Positions 13,552 through 22,129 of a stretch of 22,663 bases of DNA are shown here, one piece after another. Positions within the stretch are counted from its first letter, which is position 1. Each line of letters opens with the position of its first letter. Location of the stretch: the NCBI GenBank assembly GCA_038065175.1, contig JBBTRN010000058.1:1-22663 (forward strand), read 5' to 3'. Origin of the DNA: JBBTRN01 sp038065175. Lineage in GTDB: Bacteria > Patescibacteriota > Doudnabacteria > UBA920. Position numbers and translations under genes: made by a program. The notes below the pieces were generated by a model, which did no database searches, was not told where the DNA came from, and worked only from the letters and a program-made list of their open reading frames with translations.

Positions 13552-14235
13552 TTACGGGGTTTTAATTTCCGCTTTTACTATCCAGCGCTTTAATGCCGTG
13601 CCCAATGGCCAGGAAGTTTGCAAAGTAAGAATTTTTTTACCCCCGGTTTCCTGGGACAAAAAATGTAAATCTTTTGGTCCGGCCACAAAACTTTCCATGG
13701 CAATATAAACATAGGCATTACCCTCAAAGTCGGACAGCCAAATTTCTTCGCCTAATTTTATTTTAGACAAGTCCGCCAGCACTGTTTTGTAGTTCCCCTT
13801 ATTCCAAATATAGTCACTGCTATGCCCAAAAATATATGTGTTGCCAGGACGCCCGGGCAAAGCCGTGCCCGGGTACAAAACCACGCCGTCTTTTAACCCG
13901 GCCTGGAATTCTTTTTCCGTAGCGTCATACACATAAACTATGGGGACGGAAATATTAAGGCTTGGGATTGTTAAAACAAAGGGGGAGGTTTCCGGCTGCC
14001 GGGTTTTTTGGTTTATTGTGCCTGACTGTGCTTTACTAGGCGCGGTTTGTGATGTTGTCGAAGACGCTGTCGTGGGCGCAGTTGTCAGCGCTTCCTGATA
14101 GGAGGACATATTAACCCTTTGGCTTTTCCCAAACCAGTCAAGTACGGTAAATTTAAGATACTCAAAATCCAGCACCGCAAAGAATGCCAAAATAAATGCC
14201 GTAATTATTAACCAATTTTTTGCAACTGTTTTCAT
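13552..14235 (-). CDS. Sortase-family protein with Ser in place of the catalytic Cys
   Basis: The protein has 227 residues: a membrane anchor (about 8-22), a Thr/Ser/Gln-rich stalk (50-80) and a sortase beta barrel. Sortase marks are clear: L-T-I-P-S-L-N-I, then G-V-V-L-Y-P-G-T-A-L-P-G-R-P-G-N-T-Y-I-F-G-H with catalytic His138, and L-T-L-Q-T-S-W-P-L-G-T-A-L-K-R with Arg217. Position 208, where active sortases have Cys (T-L-x-T-C), is encoded TCC, Ser; TGC would be Cys. Active sortases cut LPxTG proteins and link them to the wall. The neighbouring upstream gene encodes an LPRTG protein, its obvious substrate. It may be inactive, altered in chemistry, or a base error. A TATAAA lies six bases before the ATG, so the mRNA may be leaderless. 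Confidence 0.88.
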   Translation of the reverse strand: MKTVAKNWLIITAFILAFFAVLDFEYLKFTVLDWFGKSQRVNMSSYQEALTTAPTTASSTTSQTAPSKAQSGTINQKTRQPETSPFVLTIPSLNISVPIVYVYDATEKEFQAGLKDGVVLYPGTALPGRPGNTYIFGHSSDYIWNKGNYKTVLADLSKIKLGEEIWLSDFEGNAYVYIAMESFVAGPKDLHFLSQETGGKKILTLQTSWPLGTALKRWIVKAEIKTP

Positions 14236-14260
14236 AGTGATTTTATAATAACATAAAATT

Positions 14261-14300
14261 AAAATATCCCGCCGGTTTAAAAAAACGGCGGAATATTTAA
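14261..14300 (-). terminator. Hairpin after the LPRTG surface protein gene
   Basis: AAAATATCCCGCCG (14261-14274) pairs with CGGCGGAATATTT (14286-14298) around a loop containing a T/A run. It lies 11 bases beyond the surface-protein stop and before the sortase, so the sortase may be transcribed separately or by read-through. Confidence 0.7.
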
Positions 14301-14310
14301 TTGGAAATAT

Positions 14311-16821
14311 TTAGACTAAGCGGAATTTACGGTCAACTATGGCCAAGCCGGTTAAGATTACAAGGGACATAAAGCCAAGGTCAACTCCGGTCCTAGGCAG
14401 AGTTGTTGCGCCTAAAACCTGGGGTACGGGAGGAGCTGTAAGGCCCGGGGTGGTTATGCCCAAAACTTGTGGGGCTGGGGGCAATAAGGAAGAAGGGATA
14501 AATGAGGCTGTTCCACCGCCTCCACCCCCACCCCCACCGCAATTAGAAGTACAAGGCGGAGGGGTTGTCGGGTTAAGCGCGAAATGCGCGTTAACGCTCA
14601 TATTGCCGGTAATTGTTATGGCGCAGACCGGGTTAGTGCCGCCGCATGCCCCGCTCCAGGAACTGTTAAAATTGGAGCTTGCGTCCGGGTTGGCAGTAAG
14701 CGTAACTACCGTGCCCGACGCGTAAGTTTCGGTAAAAGACTGCTTTTCATTATTTGAACGGCATTCATCAAGCGCGCAAACTGTCGTGGGTGTCCCCTCT
14801 CCCACAACGGCTGACATAGTGCCGTTGCCGTTGCCGGTTTTAGTCACAGTAAGGACAAAAGACCCGTTCGGATTATTAACGGCAGAACTCGCGCTGGAAG
14901 AATTATTGCTCAAATTAGGATCGGCGCTGGTTGCGGCAACCATGGCGGCATTATTGATTGTTTGTCCGCCTGTGCCGAAGTTGACTGTCGCGGTAATGGT
15001 GCTGGTGGCCGAAGCGCCGCTTGCCAAATTACCTATTGTCCAAAGGCTGGTTGAAGCGTTAAAACTCCCGACTGTGGATGTAGCGGAAACAAAAGTAAGC
15101 AAAGACGGCAGGGTATCCGAAGCCACTACGCCGGTTGCCGCGTCAGGCCCGTTATTTTTTACGACTAAAGTAAAAATTAAAGTACTGCCGGCATTGACCG
15201 TAGTGTTATTTACAGTTTTAACAATGCTCACATCGGCGCTTGTATCGCCTTCTGTTGGCTGGTTATAAAATACGCAGGAAACAATATCATCCCCATTAAC
15301 CTCAATGCCGCTGATAGTTGTGCCGCTGACCGAGCCGTTATTGGTCGCTCCGGTGCAACTCGCGGAAATTAAAGAAAAATTGGTCTGCGAGGTTTCAACC
15401 ACGGTATATGTGCCGGCATTAACCCCGTCTGACGCGGTCTTGCCCTGGCTGTCGGTTGTCTTGGACGCGCCCGCGACCGTAAAATTCCAAGCTATGCCCG
15501 CGCTCTGGTCGCCCGTGGTCCCTAAATTGCCGTCCTGGTCGATTATTTTAGTCGCCGTAATGGAACTGCCGCACAAATCCCCGGCAATGCCGTCTAAAGC
15601 CTCGGGCAACTCGTCAAAATCGCCCGCGCTGTAGTAAGCGTCCGCGCTTGAAATATCTTCCATATTCCCCTGGTCCACGCCGCCGCCGATGCCTAAAGTA
15701 ATAATCCTTATGCCGGCGTTTTTTATGATGTTAGCCTGGGCCACGGCCGCGTCCAGCGCGTCGGGGTCGGTGCTTGAGCCGCCGCTGCCCTGGGTGCCGG
15801 TGATGTTGCCTTCCGAATCGTATTCATTATACAAATTTGGCACCCCGTCCGAAGCAAAAATAATCAAATTAGGGTGGTCAGCGCCCGGGCGCGGGTCAAA
15901 AGTTTCGTAAGCCTTTAAAAGCCCGTCTTCCCAGTTGGTCTGCCCGGAAGGGGAAGGTACGGCAGTAATCGCGGTGGTGATGGTCGAAGCGCTACTGGAA
16001 AAAGTTTGGAGCGCGTACTCGGCAGTGCCATCAAAATAGGTAACGGAAAATTCCGTGGGCGTGCCGGGCAAAAGCGAAATTACGAAATTATTAAAAGAAG
16101 TTTTCATGGTGGGCAAATTGTTGCCAATACTGCCGGAGTTGTCCAAAACCAGGGCAATGTCCAAACCGCAGGTCGGTACAGGCAAGGACGGGTTGGTAGC
16201 CGGAGCCGGATGCTCGGTGTAGTCAACAGTGAGTGAAATTTCCGTAACCATGGCGGTTTCGCCAAAAAGGCCCAAGTCAGTTTTGGCCACACCGAATTGG
16301 ATAGTCCAAGCATTCACCTCGGACAATGTCCAGGCAGCGCTAGTAAACGGGTTGCTTGTCATTTCCCATACAATCGGCGTATAAGAACTGTCATTGCTGA
16401 TAATATGCCCTAAACTGTCATTGGCTGTGCTTGAAGCATTTTGCGCGCGGAGCTGGATTTGGGGGCTAAAGAAGCTGGCGCCTTTTTTTACCTGAGCCGT
16501 AAGCGTCACGGAGTTGATGGTAGAACCCCCCGGCACGCCCGTGCCCGGGAAGCTGAAAGTCTGAGCCGAAGGCGAGCCCACAGAAGAGCTAATGTAGGTC
16601 GTATCCCCGTCGCTTGATGCCACGGCATTGGCTTTAGTGCCGGTGTTGGCTGTCCAATCGTCCGTATTGCCCACGCCCGTGGCGTCAGGCACATTAACTG
16701 TCGCGGCCTTTGTCGTAAGGGCAGGAAAATTCATTACGCCGCAGATGATAACCGCAATAAACCCCAAGTAAAATCCTTTGCTTAAGTCTTTCTTGCCTTT
16801 AGATTTTTTTTTCTTGACCAT
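14311..16821 (-). CDS. LPxTG surface protein with VWA, SpaA-like, DUF11 and InlB-type domains
   Basis: From the ATG at 16821 the protein has 836 residues; a TTG at 16860 would add 13 residues and is less likely. A signal peptide ends near A40. Residues 41-205 are a beta-rich domain. The VWA domain (about 218-415) has a complete metal site: D227-x-S229-x-S231, T295 and D325. Next come an SpaA/prealbumin-like domain (about 420-520), a DUF11 domain (about 527-648), an InlB-type repeat domain (about 655-748) and a poly-Gly linker. Two P-Q-V-L-G motifs precede the sorting signal L-P-R-T-G (808-812), a hydrophobic helix and a basic tail. It should be exported and wall-linked by a sortase; the adjacent sortase-like gene is the natural partner. 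Adhesion is the likely role, inferred from the VWA domain. Confidence 0.93.
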   Translation of the reverse strand: MVKKKKSKGKKDLSKGFYLGFIAVIICGVMNFPALTTKAATVNVPDATGVGNTDDWTANTGTKANAVASSDGDTTYISSSVGSPSAQTFSFPGTGVPGGSTINSVTLTAQVKKGASFFSPQIQLRAQNASSTANDSLGHIISNDSSYTPIVWEMTSNPFTSAAWTLSEVNAWTIQFGVAKTDLGLFGETAMVTEISLTVDYTEHPAPATNPSLPVPTCGLDIALVLDNSGSIGNNLPTMKTSFNNFVISLLPGTPTEFSVTYFDGTAEYALQTFSSSASTITTAITAVPSPSGQTNWEDGLLKAYETFDPRPGADHPNLIIFASDGVPNLYNEYDSEGNITGTQGSGGSSTDPDALDAAVAQANIIKNAGIRIITLGIGGGVDQGNMEDISSADAYYSAGDFDELPEALDGIAGDLCGSSITATKIIDQDGNLGTTGDQSAGIAWNFTVAGASKTTDSQGKTASDGVNAGTYTVVETSQTNFSLISASCTGATNNGSVSGTTISGIEVNGDDIVSCVFYNQPTEGDTSADVSIVKTVNNTTVNAGSTLIFTLVVKNNGPDAATGVVASDTLPSLLTFVSATSTVGSFNASTSLWTIGNLASGASATSTITATVNFGTGGQTINNAAMVAATSADPNLSNNSSSASSAVNNPNGSFVLTVTKTGNGNGTMSAVVGEGTPTTVCALDECRSNNEKQSFTETYASGTVVTLTANPDASSNFNSSWSGACGGTNPVCAITITGNMSVNAHFALNPTTPPPCTSNCGGGGGGGGGTASFIPSSLLPPAPQVLGITTPGLTAPPVPQVLGATTLPRTGVDLGFMSLVILTGLAIVDRKFRLV

Positions 16822-16858
16822 ACGCTTGGTTGTCTTTAATAGGCTTACGCACTGGGGC

Positions 16859-16896
16859 AAAATTTACTGTTCGACCTTGTGGCGAACCTAAATTTT
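16859..16896 (-). promoter_or_regulatory. Stem-loop in the leader of the LPRTG protein gene
   Basis: AAAATTTA (16859-16866) and GTTCG (16869-16873) pair with CGAAC (16883-16887) and TAAATTTT (16889-16896). The stem lies about 38 bases upstream of the ATG and would fold in the mRNA leader. Its function is unknown; leader stability or translation control is possible. Confidence 0.55.
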
Positions 16897-16955
16897 GCTT
16901 AAATTGACCCGCTTTTCGACTCATCCCTTAAAAGACTCGGGACTCGCTCGAAGAC

Positions 16956-17126
16956 TAAAGACCTCTTGCAAAATAAGCTTTTGAGATAATTTTTTAGAAT
17001 TTCGAGACAGCTGGGCAAAACAAATTTTGATGTTTACCATAGTTAAGCGGTCCGCCTTTGGCGGATTGGCCAGATGGCCGAAATTGTTGAAAATTAGCCA
17101 TAATGTTATTTTGCAAGAGGTCTTAA
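16956..17126. mobile_element. MITE-like element with 19-base terminal inverted repeats
   Basis: AAGACCTCTTGCAAAATAA (16958-16976) and its exact complement (17106-17124) bracket 129 bases without an ORF. If the element is 16959-17123, a TAA target duplication flanks it (16956-16958 and 17124-17126). An inner hairpin GTCCGCC/GGCGGAT lies near 17050. There is no transposase, so it is non-autonomous. A 3-base TNA target is known for some IS5-family elements, but the family is unproven. Confidence 0.75.
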
Positions 17127-17152
17127 CTCTGATGAAATGCGCAAGTCCTAAA

Positions 17153-18215
17153 TTATTTAAACAAACTGCCGCCCAGCTTTGACCAAAAACCTGACTTTTT
17201 GGGCTCGGGAGCCGGAGTTGGGGCCGAGGTCGGCTTGGACGCAGAAGCCTCTGTCGGCTTAATGACTTTTTTGGTTGATGCCGGTTTGGGGGTAGCCGGC
17301 TTTACAACTTTGGCCAAAGCCGACTTGGGTGCCTCCGCTACTGCCACCGATTTAACTTCTGCCCTTTTTTCGCACAGCGGAGCGCCGGTGGTATTTAGCA
17401 GGCCGTTAACAACGCCGCGGGTTTCCGCGCCGAACACGCCGCGCTCTTTAATGCCTTTGGCAACCTGGAATTTGTTTAAAGCGATTTTGGTTAGTGGCCC
17501 GAATAAAATTGTCTCATTTCCGGACGAACCCACTCCTTTTTTCGCCAGCGCAAAACCGTTATTGTTCAAATAAACCTGGAGAGCCTTAACATCATTACTT
17601 CTGGAGCCTTGCCTCAAATCAACCATAAAAGTCGGCTGGGCGCAAGTTTCACCCAAAACCTGTCCGGATTCACCGAATGTAAGGCCTTTTAAAGTATCAT
17701 CGGTGGAAGTAGCTGTCTTAAGCTCGCTTTCAGGCGTGGTGGTAGCCTTGCTTAAGTCCACGAACCCGGTACCCCCGACTGTAAAAATATTGGTGGCCGT
17801 TGACTGGCTACGCACAATCTGCAGGCTGCTGTTTAAGCCCTGGGCATAAGCCGCGGTAGTATAAACTCCGGACTTGACCGTGCTGTCTATGGCCAGGGAG
17901 AATTTGATTATCACCTCCTGGCGGGATTTCATATCCACCAAATCATAAGTCTTGTTGCTGATGGTCTTGCCGTCAGGCCCGTTGAGCGTATCATACACGA
18001 CCAGGCTTTTCAGGTCATTATTGCCGTCATTGTCAACCGTAATTTTAAATTCAATCTTATCGCCGGCCTTTAAGGGGCCTGTGGAATTGTTAGTTTTATA
18101 GATGCGCAAGAGGTTCGGCACTTTGCCAATATCTTTAGTATCGGAATTACTGCTGACCGGTGGAGCTCCGCCACCACCGCCCCCTCCACCGCCCCCTCCA
18201 CCCCCGCCCCCGCCG
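17153..18215 (-). CDS. C-terminal part of the giant surface protein: peptidoglycan-binding domain
   Basis: Reading from the N gap, the frame is open from 18215 and starts with 16 Gly codons, then A-P-P-V-S-S-N-S-D-T-K-D-I-G-K, and runs to a stop at 17153 (353 residues). An internal GTG at 18121 could look like a start but is not needed. Domains: a CARDB/DUF11-like beta domain (L-K-A-G-D-K-I-E-F-K-I-T-V-D-N-D-G), a Q-V-L-G motif, then a PG_binding_1 domain (L-R-Q-G-S-R-S-N-D-V-K-A-L-Q-V-Y-L, then F-G-P-L-T-K-I-A-L-N-K-F-Q and G-V-F-G-A-E-T-R). A Pro/Ala/Lys tail ends in S-G-F-W-S-K-L. It should bind peptidoglycan non-covalently outside the cell. It continues the protein upstream of the gap. 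Confidence 0.85.
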
Positions 18216-18225
18216 NNNNNNNNNN
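18216..18225. other. Assembly gap (10 N)
   Basis: The run of N lies inside a C-rich/G-rich stretch encoding poly-Gly, a typical place for assembly to break. Ten is not the true length if the frame is to continue: a gap of 2 modulo 3 (8 or 11, for example) joins both sides in one reading frame. Confidence 0.95.
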
Positions 18226-21159
18226 GGAAGGAGGAGCCGCCTGGACAGTAACTGTGGCAAAGTTAGCGGTGACTGTGGTGTTGGCAGTCAAAGTTACACT
18301 GCACGAAACCACAGTGCCGCTGCAGCCGCCGCCTGACCAGCCACTAAAGGTGGAGCCCGAAGCCGGGGTTTCCGTTAAAATTACCACGCTTCCGGAAAAG
18401 TAGGTTTCGGAACAATCCGATCCGCAAGTTATACCGACAGGATTGGAAATAACCGTGCCCGAGCCTGAGCCGGACTTAGCCACTGTCAAAACAAAATTTG
18501 TGGGCGGCGCCGCGCTCACAGAACCCACAGCCGTAGAGACCGAAGCCGAATTGTTAGCAAGGATAGGATCTGTTTGCGCGCCGCTTACCGTGGCGGTATT
18601 TACTATCGTATGACCCAAGGTGCCGGTCTTAACAGTAGTATTTAAATTCAAAACCGCGCTGGAGCCGGAATTTAAAGTTCCGATTGTCCACGCGCCGCCT
18701 GTAAAACTCCCTTGAGTGGAACTCGCGCTCACAAAATTCAAGTCCACAGGAATGGCGTCCAGCGCGGAAACTCCGGTAGCCGTGGCCGGTCCGCTGTTTA
18801 AGACAGTTAAGGTATAAATTAAAGTCGAGCCTTCCGTGGTGGTGGCGAAATTAGCTGTCTTGGTTATGGACAGGTCTGTGGGGGTGGCCTGGGGCGCGGG
18901 AGAGGGGTCGGGGTCCGGCGCAGGCGACGCTTCGGCGGCCAAAAGCGTAAAAGTACTTTGGTTATTGGTTAAGTTGCTTTCCGCGCTGCTGCCAAAAATA
19001 TTGGCAAAGAAGTGATTCTCGGCGCCCACAGCCTGGTTAAGAAGGGTCTTTAAGTTCATTTCAACCTGGGTGTTTTGGCTGGGGTTTATTTTGCCCAAAT
19101 CAAACAGCAAATCGCCCGGGGCATTCTGGGTGTAAGGATAAACAGGGTCCGCGGAAACAAAACTGAACAGGTCGGGGTTGAATTTCCATTCCAGCTTGGA
19201 ATTCGGCATGGAGCCGTTGCCCGCGTTGGCCAGGTTAACATCCAGGCTCATGTCGGAATTGGCCGCTGTCGGCACAAAGCCCGCTGAAGCGGCCTGGCTT
19301 ACGGCCAAATCCGGGTAGCCAAAAATCACATTGCCGTTCCAGTCGCCGAAAATATTAATCAAACCCACGAACAAATCCGAGTTGACCAAATTGGCATTGG
19401 CAAAATTGAGCAGGTTGAGCAAAGCCGTAGCATTGCCGGTAATCAACTCGTTATTTTTAATGTCGCCGTCCGCGGTCATACTGTTTATTCCGGAGATGGC
19501 GTTCACCGTAATGCTGTTGTTAATAGCCGCCACATTGACATTGTCTATTTCCACCGTGCTTTCCGTGGTGGAAGAAGCCGATCCTTCCTCAATAAGCAGG
19601 CTGTCTGTGGTGCTGGTGGCTTCCGGGTTTTCGGACGTGGATTCAGGCGAAGAAGTGGCAATGGGGTCTTTCAATTGCGCCAAGAGCCTCGCCTGGGCTT
19701 CGGGGTTATTGCTCGAAACGAAAGAAAAACCCGTGGGACTGTATTTTACGGCTACGCTGTCGGGCAAGGAAAATACCTCGCCGGACCAGCTACCCATAAC
19801 ATTCACCAAACCCAAAAACCACTGGCTGTTGTAAAGCGTAATGTTGGTAATGTTCTGGGTGTTGGCCTGAGCCTTTGTGTTGCCCGCGGTAATGGTGTTA
19901 TCTATTACATCGCCGCCCTGCTGCAAATTCGGGGCTTCGGACACCATGGTGTTGCCGCCGCTAATTGCCCTTAAATTAACATCATTGTTGATTATCGAGG
20001 TGTTGTCGTTATTAATATCCAAAATTACTTTTTCCACCTGGCTGATCTCCGTGTCCCCGTCGTCTGTGGAGCCGACTGACATCATGTCGCTGAAATAAAG
20101 TTCCGAAGGCATTATAAGGTCGCCTTCCCAGCCGCCGAACACATTAAAGGTCACCAAAGTCCAGCGGGAATTCACGGCGTTGGTGTTGATGATATTCAAA
20201 ACATTGACCACGGCGTTGACATGGCCGGTAATTAAGGAATTGCGCTTTATGTCCCCGCCGGAATCAAACTCATTGCCGCCGCTTATGCCGTTTAGCGCCA
20301 CATTATTTTCCACGCTGGCCGTGTTGGTGTTGCTTAATTTAAAAGTCGTAATGCTCTGGCATTCCACTCCCCCGCTCGCGCAAATGGGGCTTACTAAATT
20401 TTGGGTCCTTTGGCCTGCCGAAAGTTCGGTCTGATTAAAATACAAATCCGCGGCCAATTGGTTAAAGGTGTTGTTCATTTCCACGATTTCGGAATTTACC
20501 AAGTTCACATTAGCCACGGTTAAGACATTGGCAAAAACATTCACCTCGCCCGCGACTGTGTCTGAATCCAAAATATCGCCGCCTGATTCAATGTCATTTA
20601 AGCCCGTAACAGCCGTGGAGGTGCTTATAGTCTTTATATCAATATCATTCATATTGATAATTTCCAAAGTGCTACTGCTGGTAGTGGTGCTTTGGCCGTT
20701 TTCCAAATTAAGTCCCAGCGAGCCGGAAAGCGACTCCGGACTGGTGCTGGCGGTAGAGTCCGGCGTGGTGCTGGAAGATCCTCCACCCCCTCCGCCCAAA
20801 GTTTCCGGAGTGGTAGAAGCGGTTGATTCAGGCGTGGTGGACGCGGTAGATTCGGGGGTTGTCGATGCCGCTGATTCAGGCGTGCTTGTCCCGAGCGAAG
20901 TCGAGGAGGTGGTTGCTTCCGGTTCCGGAGAAGTCGGTAGTACAGCCGGCGTGCTGGTGGAATAAATAACTTCGGTGGTAACTTCCACGCCGCCTGTGGC
21001 TCCTGCTTCCACGCTCTGGTAAGTCTGGCTTTCAGCCGCGGTCTCTTCGGTAATAGTAGTAGTCTGCTCTTCGGCGAAAGCCGCAAAAGGCTGGGCAAGC
21101 ATAAAGACCAGCATCAGCGATGCCGCTAAACGAAAAATTTTTCTGGATGGATTAAACAT
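18226..21159 (-). CDS. N-terminal part of the giant secreted repeat protein
   Basis: An ATG at 21159, with AAGGGA eight bases before it, opens 978 residues up to the gap. The signal peptide ends near A29. A low-complexity region follows (92-120), with repeats of S-T-T-P-E-S-T-A. Four copies of a beta-rich repeat of about 80-95 residues lie at about 165-245, 273-357, 379-472 and 535-621, with a core A-I-S-G-x-N, then G-G-D-I, then I-T-G-N-A, then N-x-N-x-V-N-S and N-V-F-G-x-W-x-G. A beta domain (about 636-740), a DUF11 domain (761-878) and an InlB-type domain (887-970) come next, then the Pro/Gly linker. It is exported, probably as a long fibrous surface protein. Past the gap, a different frame (A-G-A-G-V-E-G) is an artefact of the N count. 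Confidence 0.88.
20800..20886 (-). repeat. Tandem TTPESTAS coding repeat
   Basis: Residues 92-120 of the giant protein repeat T-P-E-S-(T/A)-A-S-T four times, a Ser/Thr/Pro stalk of 8-residue units. A related T-S-P-E-S occurs again near residue 140. Such regions vary in length between strains. Confidence 0.75.
20885..20908. repeat. Dispersed GTCCCGAGCGAAGTCGAGG word inside the giant protein gene
   Basis: The word CTTGTCCCGAGCGAAGTCGA is of a kind common as an intergenic bacterial repeat. Here it lies in frame and encodes S-S-T-S-L-G-T-S. It may be a captured repeat, or chance in a Ser/Thr-rich region. Confidence 0.4.
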
Positions 21160-21170
21160 ATGACATTCCC

Positions 21171-21267
21171 TTGATGGTCATCTTCCGGCATCAATCTCGC
21201 TATTTCAAGCCATTGATGATGTCAAAAAATATTTTTGGTTGGAATCGTGCCGGAAGATGACCATCAA
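21171..21267 (-). promoter_or_regulatory. 20-base perfect inverted repeat in the leader of the giant protein gene
   Basis: TTGATGGTCATCTTCCGGCA (21171-21190) and its exact complement (21248-21267) enclose 57 bases that hold a smaller stem (CATCAAT/ATTGATG). The stem ends 11 bases before the ATG and touches the AAGGGA ribosome site, so folding could limit translation. It could instead be a repeat with 20-base ends. Confidence 0.7.
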
Positions 21268-21362
21268 ACAAAATAATATCTGGTATCTGTCCTAAAACCT
21301 AGTATCTACCGAGGATATTAACTATACATTAAACCGCGGTATCTTTTCAAGGGCTGAAACCT

Positions 21363-21492
21363 AAACCCATTTTTAGCCGTAATACTCTTTAGAGGCCAAA
21401 TATGGACCTGGGTTTTGTGTACCGGACACCCCCCTTTCGGGAGATGTCCGGTACTGGCCATATTTAGATAAAAGATAAATTCTTTATCTAAA
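21363..21492. terminator. Hairpin cluster between the giant and the small secreted protein genes
   Basis: Three inverted pairs lie here: AAACCCA/TGGGTTT (21363-21415), TACCGGACA/TGTCCGGTA with an inner CCC/GGG (21420-21453), and TTTAGATAAA/TTTATCTAAA (21463-21492). The last lies 12 bases past the stop of the small secreted protein on the minus strand and probably ends its transcript. None has a long T run. Confidence 0.55.
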
Positions 21493-21504
21493 CATTAAGT
21501 CGGC

Positions 21505-22110
21505 TTAACGAGTGACTGTCAGCATCAAAGTGTTGAGGTTCTGGAGCAAGCTGTTAACGCCGCCGGCTACGCCAGAGACGATATCGCCTTCCCCAACATC
21601 ACCAAACGTACTTCCCAATGCATTTCCGCCGGTGTTGGAATCAGAGGTCTGGGTGTTGGTAGCATTTACCTTGCTCTTATTTTCAACAGTAACATCGTCT
21701 ACGCTGGTATCCTCATAAAGATTTACAGCGTCGCGATCACCGGTTTGATCCAATTCTGGACCAGAGGATTCGGAACCAACCGTGGTTGGAGCGTTTACAT
21801 CAACATCAGCCTTGTTGACCGTGTTGGATACAGTGGAACCGCAAGTAGCATTGCCGCTTGTGATGTTGGTCTTCTTGACATCACCAAACACGCTGCTAAT
21901 CGTGTTGTCGCCGGAATTGCAGGTGGAAGTTACGGTGTTGGTCAGGGTCGCCTTCTGTTTTGTGGTAACAGAAGTCGTGCTGGTGCGGGTTTTAACACGA
22001 GTGTTTGTTGCGCCTCGATCGCCCCACTGGGTGTCAACAAGAGCCAAGGCCGGAGTAGCTACGGCAAAAGACATAGCCGCCACGCCCAAAGACATTAAAA
22101 TTCTTTTCAT
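21505..22110 (-). CDS. Small secreted repeat protein related to the giant protein's repeats
   Basis: The protein has 201 residues. The signal peptide is clear: M-K-R-I, a hydrophobic core and a cut after A-L-A (residue 23). The mature part is two copies of one unit (about 26-105 and 120-198). Each opens with Q-x-G-D-R-x-A, and each later has S-x-F-G-D-V, then I-x-S-G-x-A and a closing N-x-x-N. Two cysteines (64 and 90) in the first copy may pair. The second half of each unit matches the giant protein's G-N...G-D-I...T-G-N-A repeat. It has no membrane anchor after the signal, so it is secreted or surface-assembled; a fibre or layer subunit is possible. ATG at 22110; a perfect hairpin precedes it in the leader. 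Confidence 0.85.
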   Translation of the reverse strand: MKRILMSLGVAAMSFAVATPALALVDTQWGDRGATNTRVKTRTSTTSVTTKQKATLTNTVTSTCNSGDNTISSVFGDVKKTNITSGNATCGSTVSNTVNKADVDVNAPTTVGSESSGPELDQTGDRDAVNLYEDTSVDDVTVENKSKVNATNTQTSDSNTGGNALGSTFGDVGEGDIVSGVAGGVNSLLQNLNTLMLTVTR

Positions 22111-22129
22111 ATATATTAGTTTGATTTCT

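Noticed and set aside
18070..18215. Frame reading A-G-A-G-V-E-G after the N gap as the true C terminus
   Set aside because: It overlaps the peptidoglycan-binding protein in another frame and depends on the arbitrary N count; the Gly frame continues into real domains.
20468..20965. Long plus-strand frames opposite the surface proteins (for example 20468-20965, 14786-15268)
   Set aside because: They mirror low-complexity Ser/Thr/Val-rich coding on the other strand and have no start signals or recognisable domains.
21745..22035. Curlin-type repeat (Q-x-G-x-x-N-x-A) in the small secreted protein
   Set aside because: Q-x-G-D-R-x-A occurs twice, but spacing is about 95 residues, not about 20, and the N/A positions are shifted by one.
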